This document shows, one piece after another, positions 15,785 to 24,524 of a DNA stretch of 44,082 bases. Position numbers and translations under genes: made by a program. Source of the stretch: Mycolicibacter kumamotonensis. Its GTDB lineage: Bacteria > Actinomycetota > Actinomycetes > Mycobacteriales > Mycobacteriaceae. Position 1 is the first letter of the stretch. Each line of letters begins with the position of its first letter. Where the stretch lies: NCBI RefSeq assembly GCF_002086285.1, contig NZ_MVHU01000035.1:1-44082 (forward strand), given 5' to 3'. The notes below the pieces were generated by a model. The model did not search any database, was not told the DNA's origin, and saw nothing but the letters and a program-made list of their open reading frames with translations.

Positions 15785-16318
15785 TTACGCGGCATTGCGG
15801 CTCCTCGCTCTCTGCCGCGTTTCGCGGCTATTCCTTTCGCGCTCGCATGCGATGCATACGCGCGACGGACTGGGGTTGACGAAGGCTTTGCCCTTTGGGA
15901 TTCGGTACTTGGTGTTCTCCGGCGTGAACTCGTGACCGTTCTTGCAGTGCGTCTTGTTGGCAGCATGGTTACGTCCATGTCGAACCGTGTCGTGCGCATT
16001 GGAACTCCATGTGCCCCAACGGAGGTTGGTGGGCCGGTTGTCGAGTCCGTCGCCGTTGATGTGGCAAACGCAATGCCCGTCTGGGCGCGGGCCTAGAAAC
16101 GCCGCCGCGACGAGATGGTGGACCCTTTCGGCCTTTTCGATGCCGTCGGTATTTAGGGTGACCCGGTAGCGGCCGGTGTGCGTATCCAGGCGTAGAGCCC
16201 GAACGTATGGACCACGCTTGGTGTGGATCGACCTGATGCGGCCTAGCGAAGAGGCTTCGTATCGCCCCTCGTATCCGGGTATGGTCCGCCATTCTTCGTG
16301 CTCATGGGTAGCATCCAC
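15785..16318 (-). CDS. NUMOD4-HNH homing endonuclease (copy B)
   Basis: 177 residues, GTG start, organised like copy A. NUMOD4 is at about 8-30 (EEWRTIPGYEGRYEASSLGR). The HNH core is at about 78-110 (HCVCHINGDGLDNRPTNL), and a C-terminal zinc-binding end follows (CKNGHEFTPENT and CIACERERN). It lies between the tail-fibre genes and the NlpC/P60 gene. Protein identity to copy A is clear but partial, while the leader DNA is nearly identical, so the two probably come from the same mobile family. Confidence 0.88.
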   Translation of the reverse strand: MDATHEHEEWRTIPGYEGRYEASSLGRIRSIHTKRGPYVRALRLDTHTGRYRVTLNTDGIEKAERVHHLVAAAFLGPRPDGHCVCHINGDGLDNRPTNLRWGTWSSNAHDTVRHGRNHAANKTHCKNGHEFTPENTKYRIPKGKAFVNPSPSRVCIACERERNSRETRQRARSRNAA

Positions 16319-16392
16319 TGCTAGCCCCTCTCTGCTTGCTCAGTGATGGGGTTAGGGGCCGGTCAGCGTTGGCGCGCTTTCCGGCCCCGTCT
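16301..16392 (-). repeat. HNH leader repeat, copy B
   Basis: Counterpart of 13961-14053. Here the hairpin stem is perfect: GGGGCCGG at 16355-16362 with CCGGCCCC at 16381-16388. The segment runs from inside the HNH start codon region to the boundary with unique sequence at about 16392. Confidence 0.85.
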
Positions 16393-16429
16393 ATCGAATT
16401 CTACTGGCCCACAACGATAATTGCCGTGT

Positions 16430-16522
16430 TCAGAACGTAAGTATTGAGTCTGAACTGGCAATGAATGCAAGGCCCGCCGTGGTGGCGAGCCCGATGATGG
16501 TTAGTGCGGCAACGATTTTCAT
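16430..16522 (-). CDS. 30-residue hydrophobic peptide after the SGNH fibre gene
   Basis: The ATG overlaps the stop of the SGNH gene as ATGA. The product has a Lys at position 2 and an uninterrupted hydrophobic stretch (VAALTIIGLATTAGLAFIAS) covering most of the chain, so it is a single membrane segment or signal-like peptide. Translation coupling supports it being made; function unknown. The HNH copy B leader begins 38 bases further on. Confidence 0.45.
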   Translation of the reverse strand: MKIVAALTIIGLATTAGLAFIASSDSILTF

Positions 16523-18165
16523 AGCAGTGCTGTGTCGATTGCCGCCGCCATCAGGTTGTGGCCCCGCGACGTCGGGTGAACACCCTCCTCGGTCATCGGC
16601 CCGATAGTCAATGCTGCATCGGTGACGGTTGTGCTGGCAATCGTGTTCGTTTGGTACGAGGTGTTGCTTTGGTATTTTGCGAGACTGCCCCGCAGGGCCG
16701 CACCGCTAGCTCCCGCGCCAGACAAGATGAACTCCAGCCCCTTATCACCACCTGACTCCTGGTTCGCCGAGCTGAAAGTTGTTGACGAAGTAGTCAAAAT
16801 AAAGTCGCCAGACGCCATCGATCCTGTCGCCACCCGTGACGCCGGAGCCCACAGTCCAGAGTTCAGGGATGATTCGACCGTGGCGGCGACATCGAACATC
16901 CCCGTAATCGGATGCCCGAAACTGCCAGCCAACAACGCGCCGGGAGTGCCTACCGCGACAGCGGCTTTGGTTTCAGGATCCACGGGGCATTTGGCCCGAA
17001 CCCAGGTGTTGTACAGCACCCGCTGCGGATTACTGGGGTCGGTGGTTTGGTTAGTGATGGTGGCCCAGTTGTCGGTGGAGGTCGAGCGCGGGACAATCGT
17101 CAGCAGGAACACCTTGCTGATTCCCAACCGGCGAAGCTTGCTGGCTAGATCGAGGACAGCGGCTTCAAGTGATGCCGCCGACACACCAGCTCCGAGGTCG
17201 TTGGCGCCGTACTCGATAATGGCACTATTCGTCCTACCTGCAACGCTTATTCGCCGGAAGCTACCGTTGGTGCCCTGGAACAAGGTTGCTTCATCCCCAC
17301 CGATGGCAAGGTTCAACAACCCAGCTTTACCCGACAGCGCGCGTGGTAAAAATCCCCACATTTTAGTCGGAATCGTGTAAGTCCAGCTGATGTCACCACC
17401 GCCGTGGCCGATGGAGTCACCCAGCGCTAAAACGGATTTCGCGTTATTTGCATCGTCGGGATATCCCAGGACATTCGCGGGACCGTAATAGTATCCGGTC
17501 GAATCGGGAATAGCAGCACTGCCGGGGGCGGTAAGGTCGGAGCCCGCTGTGAAACCGCCAGGTACCCCGGTCGAAGCGTTGCCCCAAGTTAACTCAGGCG
17601 CGTAAGCAGTTCCACTGGAAAGGTACGTACGCACCGCGATAACATCACCCGCTGCCAGTGACAGTCCAAGCGGGTCGGATAGGATTTGTCCCCCCGGATC
17701 GAGAATGGGCGTAGTCCTACCACCGAACGTGAGTCGCCACAGCTGACCTACCACGGTGCCGGGGCTTGTGCTGCTGATCACCTCCAATGAGGCGCTGAAC
17801 GTGATGGGACCAGACGGATCTAAGTCATACTCACCACCGTCCATGTCGGTGTACCAGTGATGCCACGCCGTTTGGATGTTGGTAGCACCTACGCCGATAT
17901 TGAAGAACCGCTTGCTTGTGCCCGCCGTGCTGGCGGCAGCTTTCGAGTCAGGTGCAGACCCCCAGCAGTTGTCAGCTATAGACACCAGTTTTGGAGCGCC
18001 TTTGGTCGGTGACCAGGGGGCTAACGCATTCCACGGGGTGGTTCCGTCTCCGACCTTGAAATCGGTGCTGCCGGTAACGAATCCGATCTCACCCTGCGCC
18101 AGGGTCGGGTTACGCGATGCCCAGTTCCCTGCGGCGTCTCGCCGCTGCTGAATCCTAACGGACAA
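16519..18165 (-). CDS. Tail fibre with SGNH/GDSL esterase domain
   Basis: 548 residues from a TTG at 18165, chosen because GGAGGGG lies about ten bases upstream; an in-frame ATG at 18183 lacks a site and overlaps the previous gene by 17 bases. The N-terminal 50 residues (VRIQQRRDAAGNW then LAQGEIGF and KVGDGTTPW) match phage fibre anchoring domains of the Mtd_N type. A beta-rich part follows. The C-terminal half is an SGNH hydrolase: VLALGDSIGHGGG (Ser), AIGGDEA (Gly), EYGANDLG (Asn) and EEGVHPTSRGH (His). It probably removes acyl or acetyl groups from surface glycans or glycolipids during adsorption. Confidence 0.85.
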   Translation of the reverse strand: MSVRIQQRRDAAGNWASRNPTLAQGEIGFVTGSTDFKVGDGTTPWNALAPWSPTKGAPKLVSIADNCWGSAPDSKAAASTAGTSKRFFNIGVGATNIQTAWHHWYTDMDGGEYDLDPSGPITFSASLEVISSTSPGTVVGQLWRLTFGGRTTPILDPGGQILSDPLGLSLAAGDVIAVRTYLSSGTAYAPELTWGNASTGVPGGFTAGSDLTAPGSAAIPDSTGYYYGPANVLGYPDDANNAKSVLALGDSIGHGGGDISWTYTIPTKMWGFLPRALSGKAGLLNLAIGGDEATLFQGTNGSFRRISVAGRTNSAIIEYGANDLGAGVSAASLEAAVLDLASKLRRLGISKVFLLTIVPRSTSTDNWATITNQTTDPSNPQRVLYNTWVRAKCPVDPETKAAVAVGTPGALLAGSFGHPITGMFDVAATVESSLNSGLWAPASRVATGSMASGDFILTTSSTTFSSANQESGGDKGLEFILSGAGASGAALRGSLAKYQSNTSYQTNTIASTTVTDAALTIGPMTEEGVHPTSRGHNLMAAAIDTALL

Positions 18166-18166
18166 C

Positions 18167-19603
18167 TTAAGCGCCCCCTCCATCTATTGACGTAATGGCA
18201 GCATCGGCAACGGCGTAGAACCCTGCCGGATTGTTTTGGTTGGCGTATTCGGCCGCGACACGAGCCGCGCTGAGGACCATGCGACTGGCGCGAATCTCGT
18301 CGAGAAGGCCAATGAAGCTTTTGGCGTTTAACTGTGATAAACCCAGATCGCTGGCGTTACTGATGTCCTGTCCCGCCAACGCGGCAATACTGAGCGGGTT
18401 CAACGCGCTTGTTGCGACGGCTCCGTCGATGAAAATCGACGCATTGCCGGCGCGGTCATAGATGACGGTGACCAAATGCCAAACACCGTCATTGACGGAT
18501 TTTGACTTCGGTGCCACGGCGTCAACGGATGCGCTGCCGGTTATGTTCGCTGCTAACTGCCCGGAAGTCATTTGGATCTGCCACCCAGAGACGCCTACGT
18601 CCAGCTTCCGCATAATGACGCGCCCGCCCGGGGTTGTGTCAGTGGTGTTGAGCCACATCGACACTGACAGGTCATCGGTGCCCATATCCAAGTGGTCGCC
18701 GAACAGCACCTGGTCTGCGTAGTTGGTGACGGCAGTGGCGCCCCCGAGCTTGCCTTCGCCCGCACGGGAGGTGACCGAGACACTGGTCGAGTCAATGGCA
18801 TTACCCGTCGAATCCCGGTACGCCCCAGTTGTTTCGCTCAGGTGCCACACCGCGGCATAATCCGACCACACTGCATTACGTCCGAACGGGTCGGTGGGAG
18901 CGTAATCGACCCCACTGCCATTGACCTTCACCGTGATTACGGTGTCTGCCGTGGATGACAGATCGACTTTGACATGCAACTCCCCGGTACGGGATGTCTT
19001 GTCGCACAACACCACTTCACGTGCCAGCTCGATCTCACCGACATAACATCGAATGTCTCCGCCGCCTTGAGCGACCGTCTCCCAGAAATTAACTGGCATC
19101 CCCGACAAGTCGACATACAAGGGAAATCCGGGGATATCAGCCGACACTTTAGTGCGGGATACCGTGACGTTTGTGACGTTGGTGAGTGTGGTAATGATGG
19201 GGGTATCTCCGATTGAGACACCACCGGGGTAGACGTAAACCGTGGACGGGTCTTTCGACGCCACCGCAGCGAACTGGGCCGCGGTACCAGTCCACAACGT
19301 CAATCCGGTTGCGGTGCCGTTCACCGACCCGGTGACCTTCTCAGACAATGCAGTAGTTGCAGCGTCAGACAGTGGCTTGTCGGCGTCACTGGTGTTGTCG
19401 ACATTGCTCAGTCCCACATCAGCTTTCGTCACCATGACATCAGTCGTCAAGTCGTGCCCGTTGACCTTCCGACTTGCTGGTGCCGCCAAATCAGCCACCG
19501 CCGCCGCAGCCTCAATGCCGTCTTCCATGTGAGACAAGCGAGCCGCCGACAACGGTGTGTCAGTGGCCGGTGCATCGTGCCACGTCTGCTTGGTATAAGT
19601 CAT
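18167..19603 (-). CDS. Tail fibre / receptor-binding protein with LamG domain
   Basis: 478 residues. The N-terminus (YTKQTWHDAPATDTPLSAAR then LSHMEDGIE) is the typical base of phage tail fibres. Residues about 130-245 resemble a DUF2341 beta-sandwich. Residues about 255-440 resemble a LamG/concanavalin-type lectin domain (AVWHLSETTG, DDLSVSMWLNTTD, DGVWHLVTVIYDRAGN). A sugar-binding role at the tip is inferred. DNA here and in the SGNH gene is visibly less G+C-rich than the head genes, as often for exchanged fibre modules. Confidence 0.82.
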   Translation of the reverse strand: MTYTKQTWHDAPATDTPLSAARLSHMEDGIEAAAAVADLAAPASRKVNGHDLTTDVMVTKADVGLSNVDNTSDADKPLSDAATTALSEKVTGSVNGTATGLTLWTGTAAQFAAVASKDPSTVYVYPGGVSIGDTPIITTLTNVTNVTVSRTKVSADIPGFPLYVDLSGMPVNFWETVAQGGGDIRCYVGEIELAREVVLCDKTSRTGELHVKVDLSSTADTVITVKVNGSGVDYAPTDPFGRNAVWSDYAAVWHLSETTGAYRDSTGNAIDSTSVSVTSRAGEGKLGGATAVTNYADQVLFGDHLDMGTDDLSVSMWLNTTDTTPGGRVIMRKLDVGVSGWQIQMTSGQLAANITGSASVDAVAPKSKSVNDGVWHLVTVIYDRAGNASIFIDGAVATSALNPLSIAALAGQDISNASDLGLSQLNAKSFIGLLDEIRASRMVLSAARVAAEYANQNNPAGFYAVADAAITSIDGGGA

Positions 19604-19609
19604 CAGTCG

Positions 19610-19804
19610 TTACACTCCTATCGGAAACACGGACTGGGATGGAAACAAAGACTCAGACGGATGCCGTGGCGTCCACCGCACCCGATGACGCCCCACCACA
19701 ATCCGCGGCACCACACGATGCGATGCACCGATCCGCGGTGTCGACAAATGCGATACCACAACATGCGAGACACGACGAACCTGAACACCAACAACGGGCG
19801 TCAC
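19610..19804 (-). CDS. Small basic phage protein
   Basis: 64 residues, very rich in Arg, Val, His and Ser (VRRVSHVVVSHLSTPRIGAS) and almost without acidic residues. The ATG overlaps the stop of the upstream tail gene by four bases and the stop is six bases before the fibre start, so it fills the gap neatly. It may be a structural adaptor. No family with a known function recognised. Confidence 0.5.
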   Translation of the reverse strand: MTPVVGVQVRRVSHVVVSHLSTPRIGASHRVVPRIVVGRHRVRWTPRHPSESLFPSQSVFPIGV

Positions 19805-20196
19805 CGCGGTGGCTTCCCGTCATAACGAGCCGTAACCCCGTTCAGCAGAACATCATCCACACCATTGGCATCAGTCAACACCAGCCGCCACAACACAGGT
19901 TTGGCCAGCTGATCGACAGGAAGATGATCTTCCAACACTGTCGCTTCACTGCCCGCAACATCAGCGACAACCACAACGGGAGCATCGGGAGCATCCAACT
20001 CCAGGCGGACGGTACAGCCCGGCGGATAATCCGCAACCGCGAACGTCGCCTTGCCATCCTCGTCCAGCACCGGGGTCCCGGATGAGTCGAGTACCTGCGG
20101 CTGATACACGAAAACGCAATGAATGTCTCCGCCTTTTGACAAAGGCAGCGTGAAACTGTCAGGCGGATCGAACAGCAATTCCGACGGTGTGGTCAT
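19801..20196 (-). CDS. Small minor tail protein
   Basis: 131 residues from the ATG at 20196; codons upstream to 20517 are a shadow of the hydrolase gene. It is acidic and beta-rich. It starts with MTTPSELLFDPPDSFTLPLS and contains VRLELDAPDAPVVVVADV, a pattern seen in minor tail or fibre-accessory proteins placed between hub and fibre genes. No enzymatic motif. Function inferred from position only. Confidence 0.65.
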   Translation of the reverse strand: MTTPSELLFDPPDSFTLPLSKGGDIHCVFVYQPQVLDSSGTPVLDEDGKATFAVADYPPGCTVRLELDAPDAPVVVVADVAGSEATVLEDHLPVDQLAKPVLWRLVLTDANGVDDVLLNGVTARYDGKPPR

Positions 20197-20221
20197 CAAG
20201 GCTCCCTGCGCTGCGTGTGGG

Positions 20222-21223
20222 TCATGCGGGCACCCCCATTGGCCATAGCTTTGGCGAGGGGTAGAGGGTTGTCGACGGGTAGACGGGGTCCTGCGGCTGG
20301 GGCCACCAGCCGGTCTCATCAACCCGCCGATAATCATCATCGGTGCCAAAGAAGTCCGTCGTGAACAAACTGATCTGCGCATAGTTCGGCGACGGCAACA
20401 CCACCGGGCGGCTGAACGCGGTCTCGATGCTCTTACGCTTCTCCCGGTCCAAGCTCGGGAAAGTCTGCCCGATACCCAACAACGGCACCGGATACGTGGG
20501 CGACCACACGTACTCAACCAGCGGATGATCCGGGTCGGTGTAGCGCACGTTGTGCTGGTCGTCGGGGGTGACGGTGAAGTAGTTCGTGTGGACCATCTGC
20601 ATGCCCAGCACCGCGTTCAGGGCGGCATCAGCATGGGCGCCGATCACCGCGTTGACCACATCCTGCAAGGCTTTCAATGCCCAGTTGAACGGATCCGATG
20701 TAGCGGCCCCGACGCTGTCCACCACCTGCTGAATGTCACTGGCGCTAGGGAAGTCCGCAAACCCGTCGTACTGGCGCGCGAAGTCCGTCACCGCGTAGTG
20801 AACGGTCGACGTTCCATCTGACAGCGGATCAGGCAACCCGTCCACGTCACAGATTTGGTTGAGGTTGTTGTGCTTGTACGCGAACCCGCCATAGCGCCGT
20901 TCCGCATTGCCGATCAGCAGGAACGTCAGTCTCGATGTCGGTATTACGGGGCTGTCGATACCGTATTTCCGCAGCCACGCCGTTGCAACCTGCGCCCCCT
21001 CGGAATAGCCGAACACCAGAATCTCGCCAGTCGTGTTACCCAGCTTCGTGTTCAACAGCTCGACGCCCGCGTCGATGTTCGCTATCCCGGCGGTGTTGTT
21101 GTACGGCAGGCGATACACCGTGTCACCGGGTTGAACGAGCGTGCCCTTGAGGAGGAGGTACTGCATGCCGAGACTGACGAGGTTGAAGCCCATCGGGTCG
21201 ATGACGATCAAGGTGCGGGTCAC
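20222..21223 (-). CDS. Tail-operon serine hydrolase, PE-PPE/cutinase-like
   Basis: 333 residues from a GTG. An alpha/beta hydrolase of the PE-PPE domain (PF08237) type, opening with TRTLIVIDPMGF. The nucleophile elbow is GYSEGAQVATAW near residue 70. The domain also has AERRYGGFAYKHNN, DFARQYDGFADFP and a region with HPLVEYVWSPTYPVPL. The family acts on ester or glycolipid substrates in mycobacteria. It is different in sequence from lysin B. Being in the tail operon it could be a virion-associated esterase acting during entry. It overlaps the 43-residue gene upstream by GTGA. Confidence 0.78.
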   Translation of the reverse strand: MTRTLIVIDPMGFNLVSLGMQYLLLKGTLVQPGDTVYRLPYNNTAGIANIDAGVELLNTKLGNTTGEILVFGYSEGAQVATAWLRKYGIDSPVIPTSRLTFLLIGNAERRYGGFAYKHNNLNQICDVDGLPDPLSDGTSTVHYAVTDFARQYDGFADFPSASDIQQVVDSVGAATSDPFNWALKALQDVVNAVIGAHADAALNAVLGMQMVHTNYFTVTPDDQHNVRYTDPDHPLVEYVWSPTYPVPLLGIGQTFPSLDREKRKSIETAFSRPVVLPSPNYAQISLFTTDFFGTDDDYRRVDETGWWPQPQDPVYPSTTLYPSPKLWPMGVPA

Positions 21224-21351
21224 GTCTGCGCTTCCACCGCCGCGACAACGTCTCCCGAAATGAGGATGTCGACGCCGGCCCTAATGTTCCCGTCGACAAT
21301 GCTAGAATACTCGCTCATCTCAATCGGGACAGAGCTTCCGTCGTCAGGCAT
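21220..21351 (-). CDS. 43-residue tail-operon protein
   Basis: ATG at 21351 with GAAGGG nine bases upstream; the stop overlaps the hydrolase GTG. The product is acidic with alternating hydrophobic residues (DGNIRAGVDILISGDVVAAV), suggesting a small beta structure. It fills the space between the 970-residue tail protein and the hydrolase. Too short for normal gene calling; function unknown. Confidence 0.55.
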   Translation of the reverse strand: MPDDGSSVPIEMSEYSSIVDGNIRAGVDILISGDVVAAVEAQT

Positions 21352-21364
21352 ATTGAACGTCCCT

Positions 21365-24277
21365 TCAGCTGGAGATCTTGGTCGCTACCACAATGAGGGC
21401 CTGGAGCGAGATGCTGCCGTTGCTCGTCGACGCGTTGTCAAACGTGAATCCTGGTAAGAAATAGAGGTTTCCGGGGTCTGTGCGCTGATAGATGTGTTTG
21501 CCGACCGCCCAGTTGCGCACCGATGAGTTCACGACCGTCACGCAAGTGCCGCATGGCGTTGTTGAGCTTCCGGTCCAGGTTCCAGTTGACGGGGGCGGGG
21601 TGCTATTGCGGATGAGCAACGGAGTAATGACGCAGTTCCCGGCCAGGCCGGCACTGGCAGTGAACGCCGCCGTCACCTCAAAGTCGTAGAGACCCGGCTC
21701 TTTAAGCCAAATGCCCTGTGTCGCACTTGCCCCCATCGATTCGCCGTTAACAAAGAAGGTCGTAATCTTGCTCGGCGGAATGAATGTCGAGGCGTTTGGC
21801 GCAAGTGAGAACGTGTAGGTATCAAACGCGATGCCGGTATAGTCGTGCGCGGTGATGTTCTTCGGCGGGATCGCGGTTAGATTCGCTTTGATCGCTGCAG
21901 CCGTTTTCGCAGAGCCTGTATCCGTGGTTCCGGTTATCGCCTGGTTGATGCCATCCGCGATAGCCTGCACTCCAGTGTTTGCGCCATCTGCCGTCGACTT
22001 CACCACTTGCGTCGACAGCTCCGCATCAGTCTTTGGATGCGCCACATTCGTTGCGTCAGAACGCGTCACCTTGTCGGACAACGGCGGCGACAACGCCGGG
22101 TAGTCGGTGGCCGGTGTCGCAACCAACCGCCATGCCTGCGCCGCATAAGTGTCATCCACCTCGCGGTAGATCCGATACGAATCCGCACCACCGGTTGGCG
22201 CGCTGTAGGCCAGGTCCACCCGGCCCGAACAGTTCGGCGGGAACAGCGTGCCAGCGAACACCGTCACCATCGCCGCCGGACCTTCAACCCCCCCCTTCAC
22301 TGCAGCAATCGCGTACGTGATGTTGCCCGCCGGGAACCCCGGCACTGTAAGGTCAAGCCACGGAATCGCCACCACGCCGGTCGGCTTTCCCGGAATCGTC
22401 GCATCGACCCCTGGCGAGATCGCAGGCGTGTCATCACCGCGCCCCGGAGTCATCACCGCATTGCCGGACGGTTTTTCGCTATTCGGAATCGTCAGCGACG
22501 GAACCCACGCCCAGTTGGAATCGAAGTAGCCCCAGTGCAAGCCTTCGATCATCTGGTTGATGTAGCGGCGCACCGGGTCGAAGAGGTTCAGCCAGCTAGT
22601 GCCAGAGTTGCCCCACAGCCAGCCAGTGACAGGGTTGTTCTTCAGGGCGGCCTCGGTCGCGCTTGCGAGACTGGCGAAATCGGCGTGCGTCTTGTCCGAT
22701 CCCCACGCCGCGAGCACCGCGTCGACCATCGTGTTCCAGGCCGAATTGATCGCGCCCGTCATCGTCGTCCACGCACCGGACGCACCCGGGTCGGCGGCGA
22801 ACGTAGTGATCGCCTTCCAGCAGGAGTCACCGAAGTCCGTGACTGCCTTGCCGATGTTCAACACCGGCTGCAACCAGTCGTCCACCATGTCGAAGAACCA
22901 GCCGAACCAGGCGTTATTGCGCAGCGCCGCAGTCGTCGCCGTCGACGGATTCGGCATCGCCTCGGCCTTCGTGTTCGCCTCAGCCTCGGTCGATCCCCAC
23001 GAGATGAACACCGCGCGGATGAACAGATCCCACGCGGTCTCAATGCTCGACACCATCGTCTGCCAGGCATTCGGCGCGGTCACGTTCCCGACGAAGACCG
23101 TGACTGCCTGCCAGCACGCATCGCCGAAATCGGCGCACGCCTTGCCGATCTTCAAGATGGGCTCAAGCCAGTCATCGACCAGCTGGAACAGCCAGCCAAA
23201 CCACGGGTTCTGTTTCAGCGCATCCGAGATGATCCCCGAGGTCGACGGCGGCACATAGGAGTCCGCGTCCGCATGACGCAGGGCGCGCTTGACCCGCTTG
23301 ACGAACAGCGCCCACGCCGCGTCCGTGTCGGTCTTGAGTGCCGTCCACGCCGACTGATCAAAGATCCCCTGAACCCACGCCTCGATAGCGGCCCACATGT
23401 CGGTCAGGTACTGGCGGCCCGCATCGAACAGATCGGCCAGCACAACCAGGAAGCCGCCCGCGGCAGCAACCCGCGCACCATCGAACCTGACCGGGACATC
23501 CCCGCCGGCCGACTCCGAGACAACCAGGCGCAACTCCACCGTGTCAGGGATATCCCCGACCTTCGGAACCTCATAGTCGACATCGAAGAACACAGCCTTC
23601 GAACCAGCCGGGGCCGCAATCCAATCCGACGAATCACCATCAGGCACACCGCAATGCGCCAACACCACCGCGTCCTGCAACACGCCCTTAAGTGACGGGA
23701 CCAGCTCAAGCCGGATCGCCTGATCATCGGCGGCGGTAAACCCATCCTCAACCAGCGCATGAATCTGACACGTGAGAATCTGCCCCGCAGCCACAGCCGA
23801 CGCATCACTGATTGCATTCGACATCAAGGCGTGCCGCGCGCCATCAGCGGTCGTCCGTGCGCTGCCCTGCGGATCGGTGCGCGGCAACCCACCCGGACCC
23901 GTCACCGTCCCCAACGACACGACCGCATCCCACGACCAGTCAGGAGCGGCAGCAATCGCAGACGGCGACGAAAAACTCGGCCGCGACAACAAATTCGGGG
24001 GACGCTGAATCGGATTCTGCAACCACGCCATCAGGTCGTTGGCCTGGCGCACCAACTCCATAATCGTGTTCGTCGTCCACGACCAGTCCAGCATCCAGAA
24101 CAAGTCGATGCCCGTGTACTTCTTGATCTGCTCAAACAAGTTCTCCACAAAGAACTTGAACGGATCATCCACAGCATCACGCGCCGACGACCACCCGAAA
24201 TCCGGGATCGGACCCGCCATCCCCTGATTCGGGCGCCGATCCTCAGGCACCCCACGCGGGTCAATCGCCCTAGGCAC
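21365..24277 (-). CDS. Large minor tail protein with tandem repeats
   Basis: 970 residues. An N-terminal hub-like region is followed by a beta domain (about 115-290). Then come two full and one partial copies of a repeat of about 98 residues (about 309-402, 403-500 and 501-555). Shared signatures are WFGWLFQLVDDWL / WFGWFFDMVDDWL and ADFGDACWQAV / TDFGDSCWKAI. A fibronectin-like segment lies at about 630-720 (AGNITYAIAAVKGG), and the last 150 residues are a beta-rich tip domain. It is placed directly after three small tail genes and is probably a long tail-tip or side component. Confidence 0.8.
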   Translation of the reverse strand: MPRAIDPRGVPEDRRPNQGMAGPIPDFGWSSARDAVDDPFKFFVENLFEQIKKYTGIDLFWMLDWSWTTNTIMELVRQANDLMAWLQNPIQRPPNLLSRPSFSSPSAIAAAPDWSWDAVVSLGTVTGPGGLPRTDPQGSARTTADGARHALMSNAISDASAVAAGQILTCQIHALVEDGFTAADDQAIRLELVPSLKGVLQDAVVLAHCGVPDGDSSDWIAAPAGSKAVFFDVDYEVPKVGDIPDTVELRLVVSESAGGDVPVRFDGARVAAAGGFLVVLADLFDAGRQYLTDMWAAIEAWVQGIFDQSAWTALKTDTDAAWALFVKRVKRALRHADADSYVPPSTSGIISDALKQNPWFGWLFQLVDDWLEPILKIGKACADFGDACWQAVTVFVGNVTAPNAWQTMVSSIETAWDLFIRAVFISWGSTEAEANTKAEAMPNPSTATTAALRNNAWFGWFFDMVDDWLQPVLNIGKAVTDFGDSCWKAITTFAADPGASGAWTTMTGAINSAWNTMVDAVLAAWGSDKTHADFASLASATEAALKNNPVTGWLWGNSGTSWLNLFDPVRRYINQMIEGLHWGYFDSNWAWVPSLTIPNSEKPSGNAVMTPGRGDDTPAISPGVDATIPGKPTGVVAIPWLDLTVPGFPAGNITYAIAAVKGGVEGPAAMVTVFAGTLFPPNCSGRVDLAYSAPTGGADSYRIYREVDDTYAAQAWRLVATPATDYPALSPPLSDKVTRSDATNVAHPKTDAELSTQVVKSTADGANTGVQAIADGINQAITGTTDTGSAKTAAAIKANLTAIPPKNITAHDYTGIAFDTYTFSLAPNASTFIPPSKITTFFVNGESMGASATQGIWLKEPGLYDFEVTAAFTASAGLAGNCVITPLLIRNSTPPPSTGTWTGSSTTPCGTCVTVVNSSVRNWAVGKHIYQRTDPGNLYFLPGFTFDNASTSNGSISLQALIVVATKISS

Positions 24278-24524
24278 GCTGCGCCACCGCCTCGAACACG
24301 CGCCACTCGAACTGGTCAGACTTCGCGCCCAACTTGCGATCGGCCTTCGGCGGCACGTCCATCGGATTCATGCGCGGGGCCTCTTTGAACGACTGCACCA
24401 CCAGGCCATCCGACTCGGCCGCGCGCCACATACCCTCAGCCACCAGCCACTTGAGCTGCACATCACTCATCGACTCGCCCTTGCGGATCGGAACCACGCG
24501 GCGATACGTCTTGGTGTAGGCCAT
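24270..24524 (-). CDS. Small tail-region protein
   Basis: 84 residues, ATG overlapping the upstream stop by one base (TGATG) and the downstream start by eight bases. It is rich in Lys/Arg with conserved-looking pieces KTYRRVVPIRKGE and RKLGAKSDQFEWRVFEAV. Small proteins of this kind are regular members of mycobacteriophage minor-tail clusters. No function assigned. Confidence 0.65.
   Translation of the reverse strand: MAYTKTYRRVVPIRKGESMSDVQLKWLVAEGMWRAAESDGLVVQSFKEAPRMNPMDVPPKADRKLGAKSDQFEWRVFEAVAQRA

Noticed and set aside
20197..20517. Upstream extension of the 131-residue tail protein
   Set aside because: It overlaps the hydrolase gene antiphase and has low-complexity Arg/Ser/Cys composition; the ATG at 20196 gives the compact protein.
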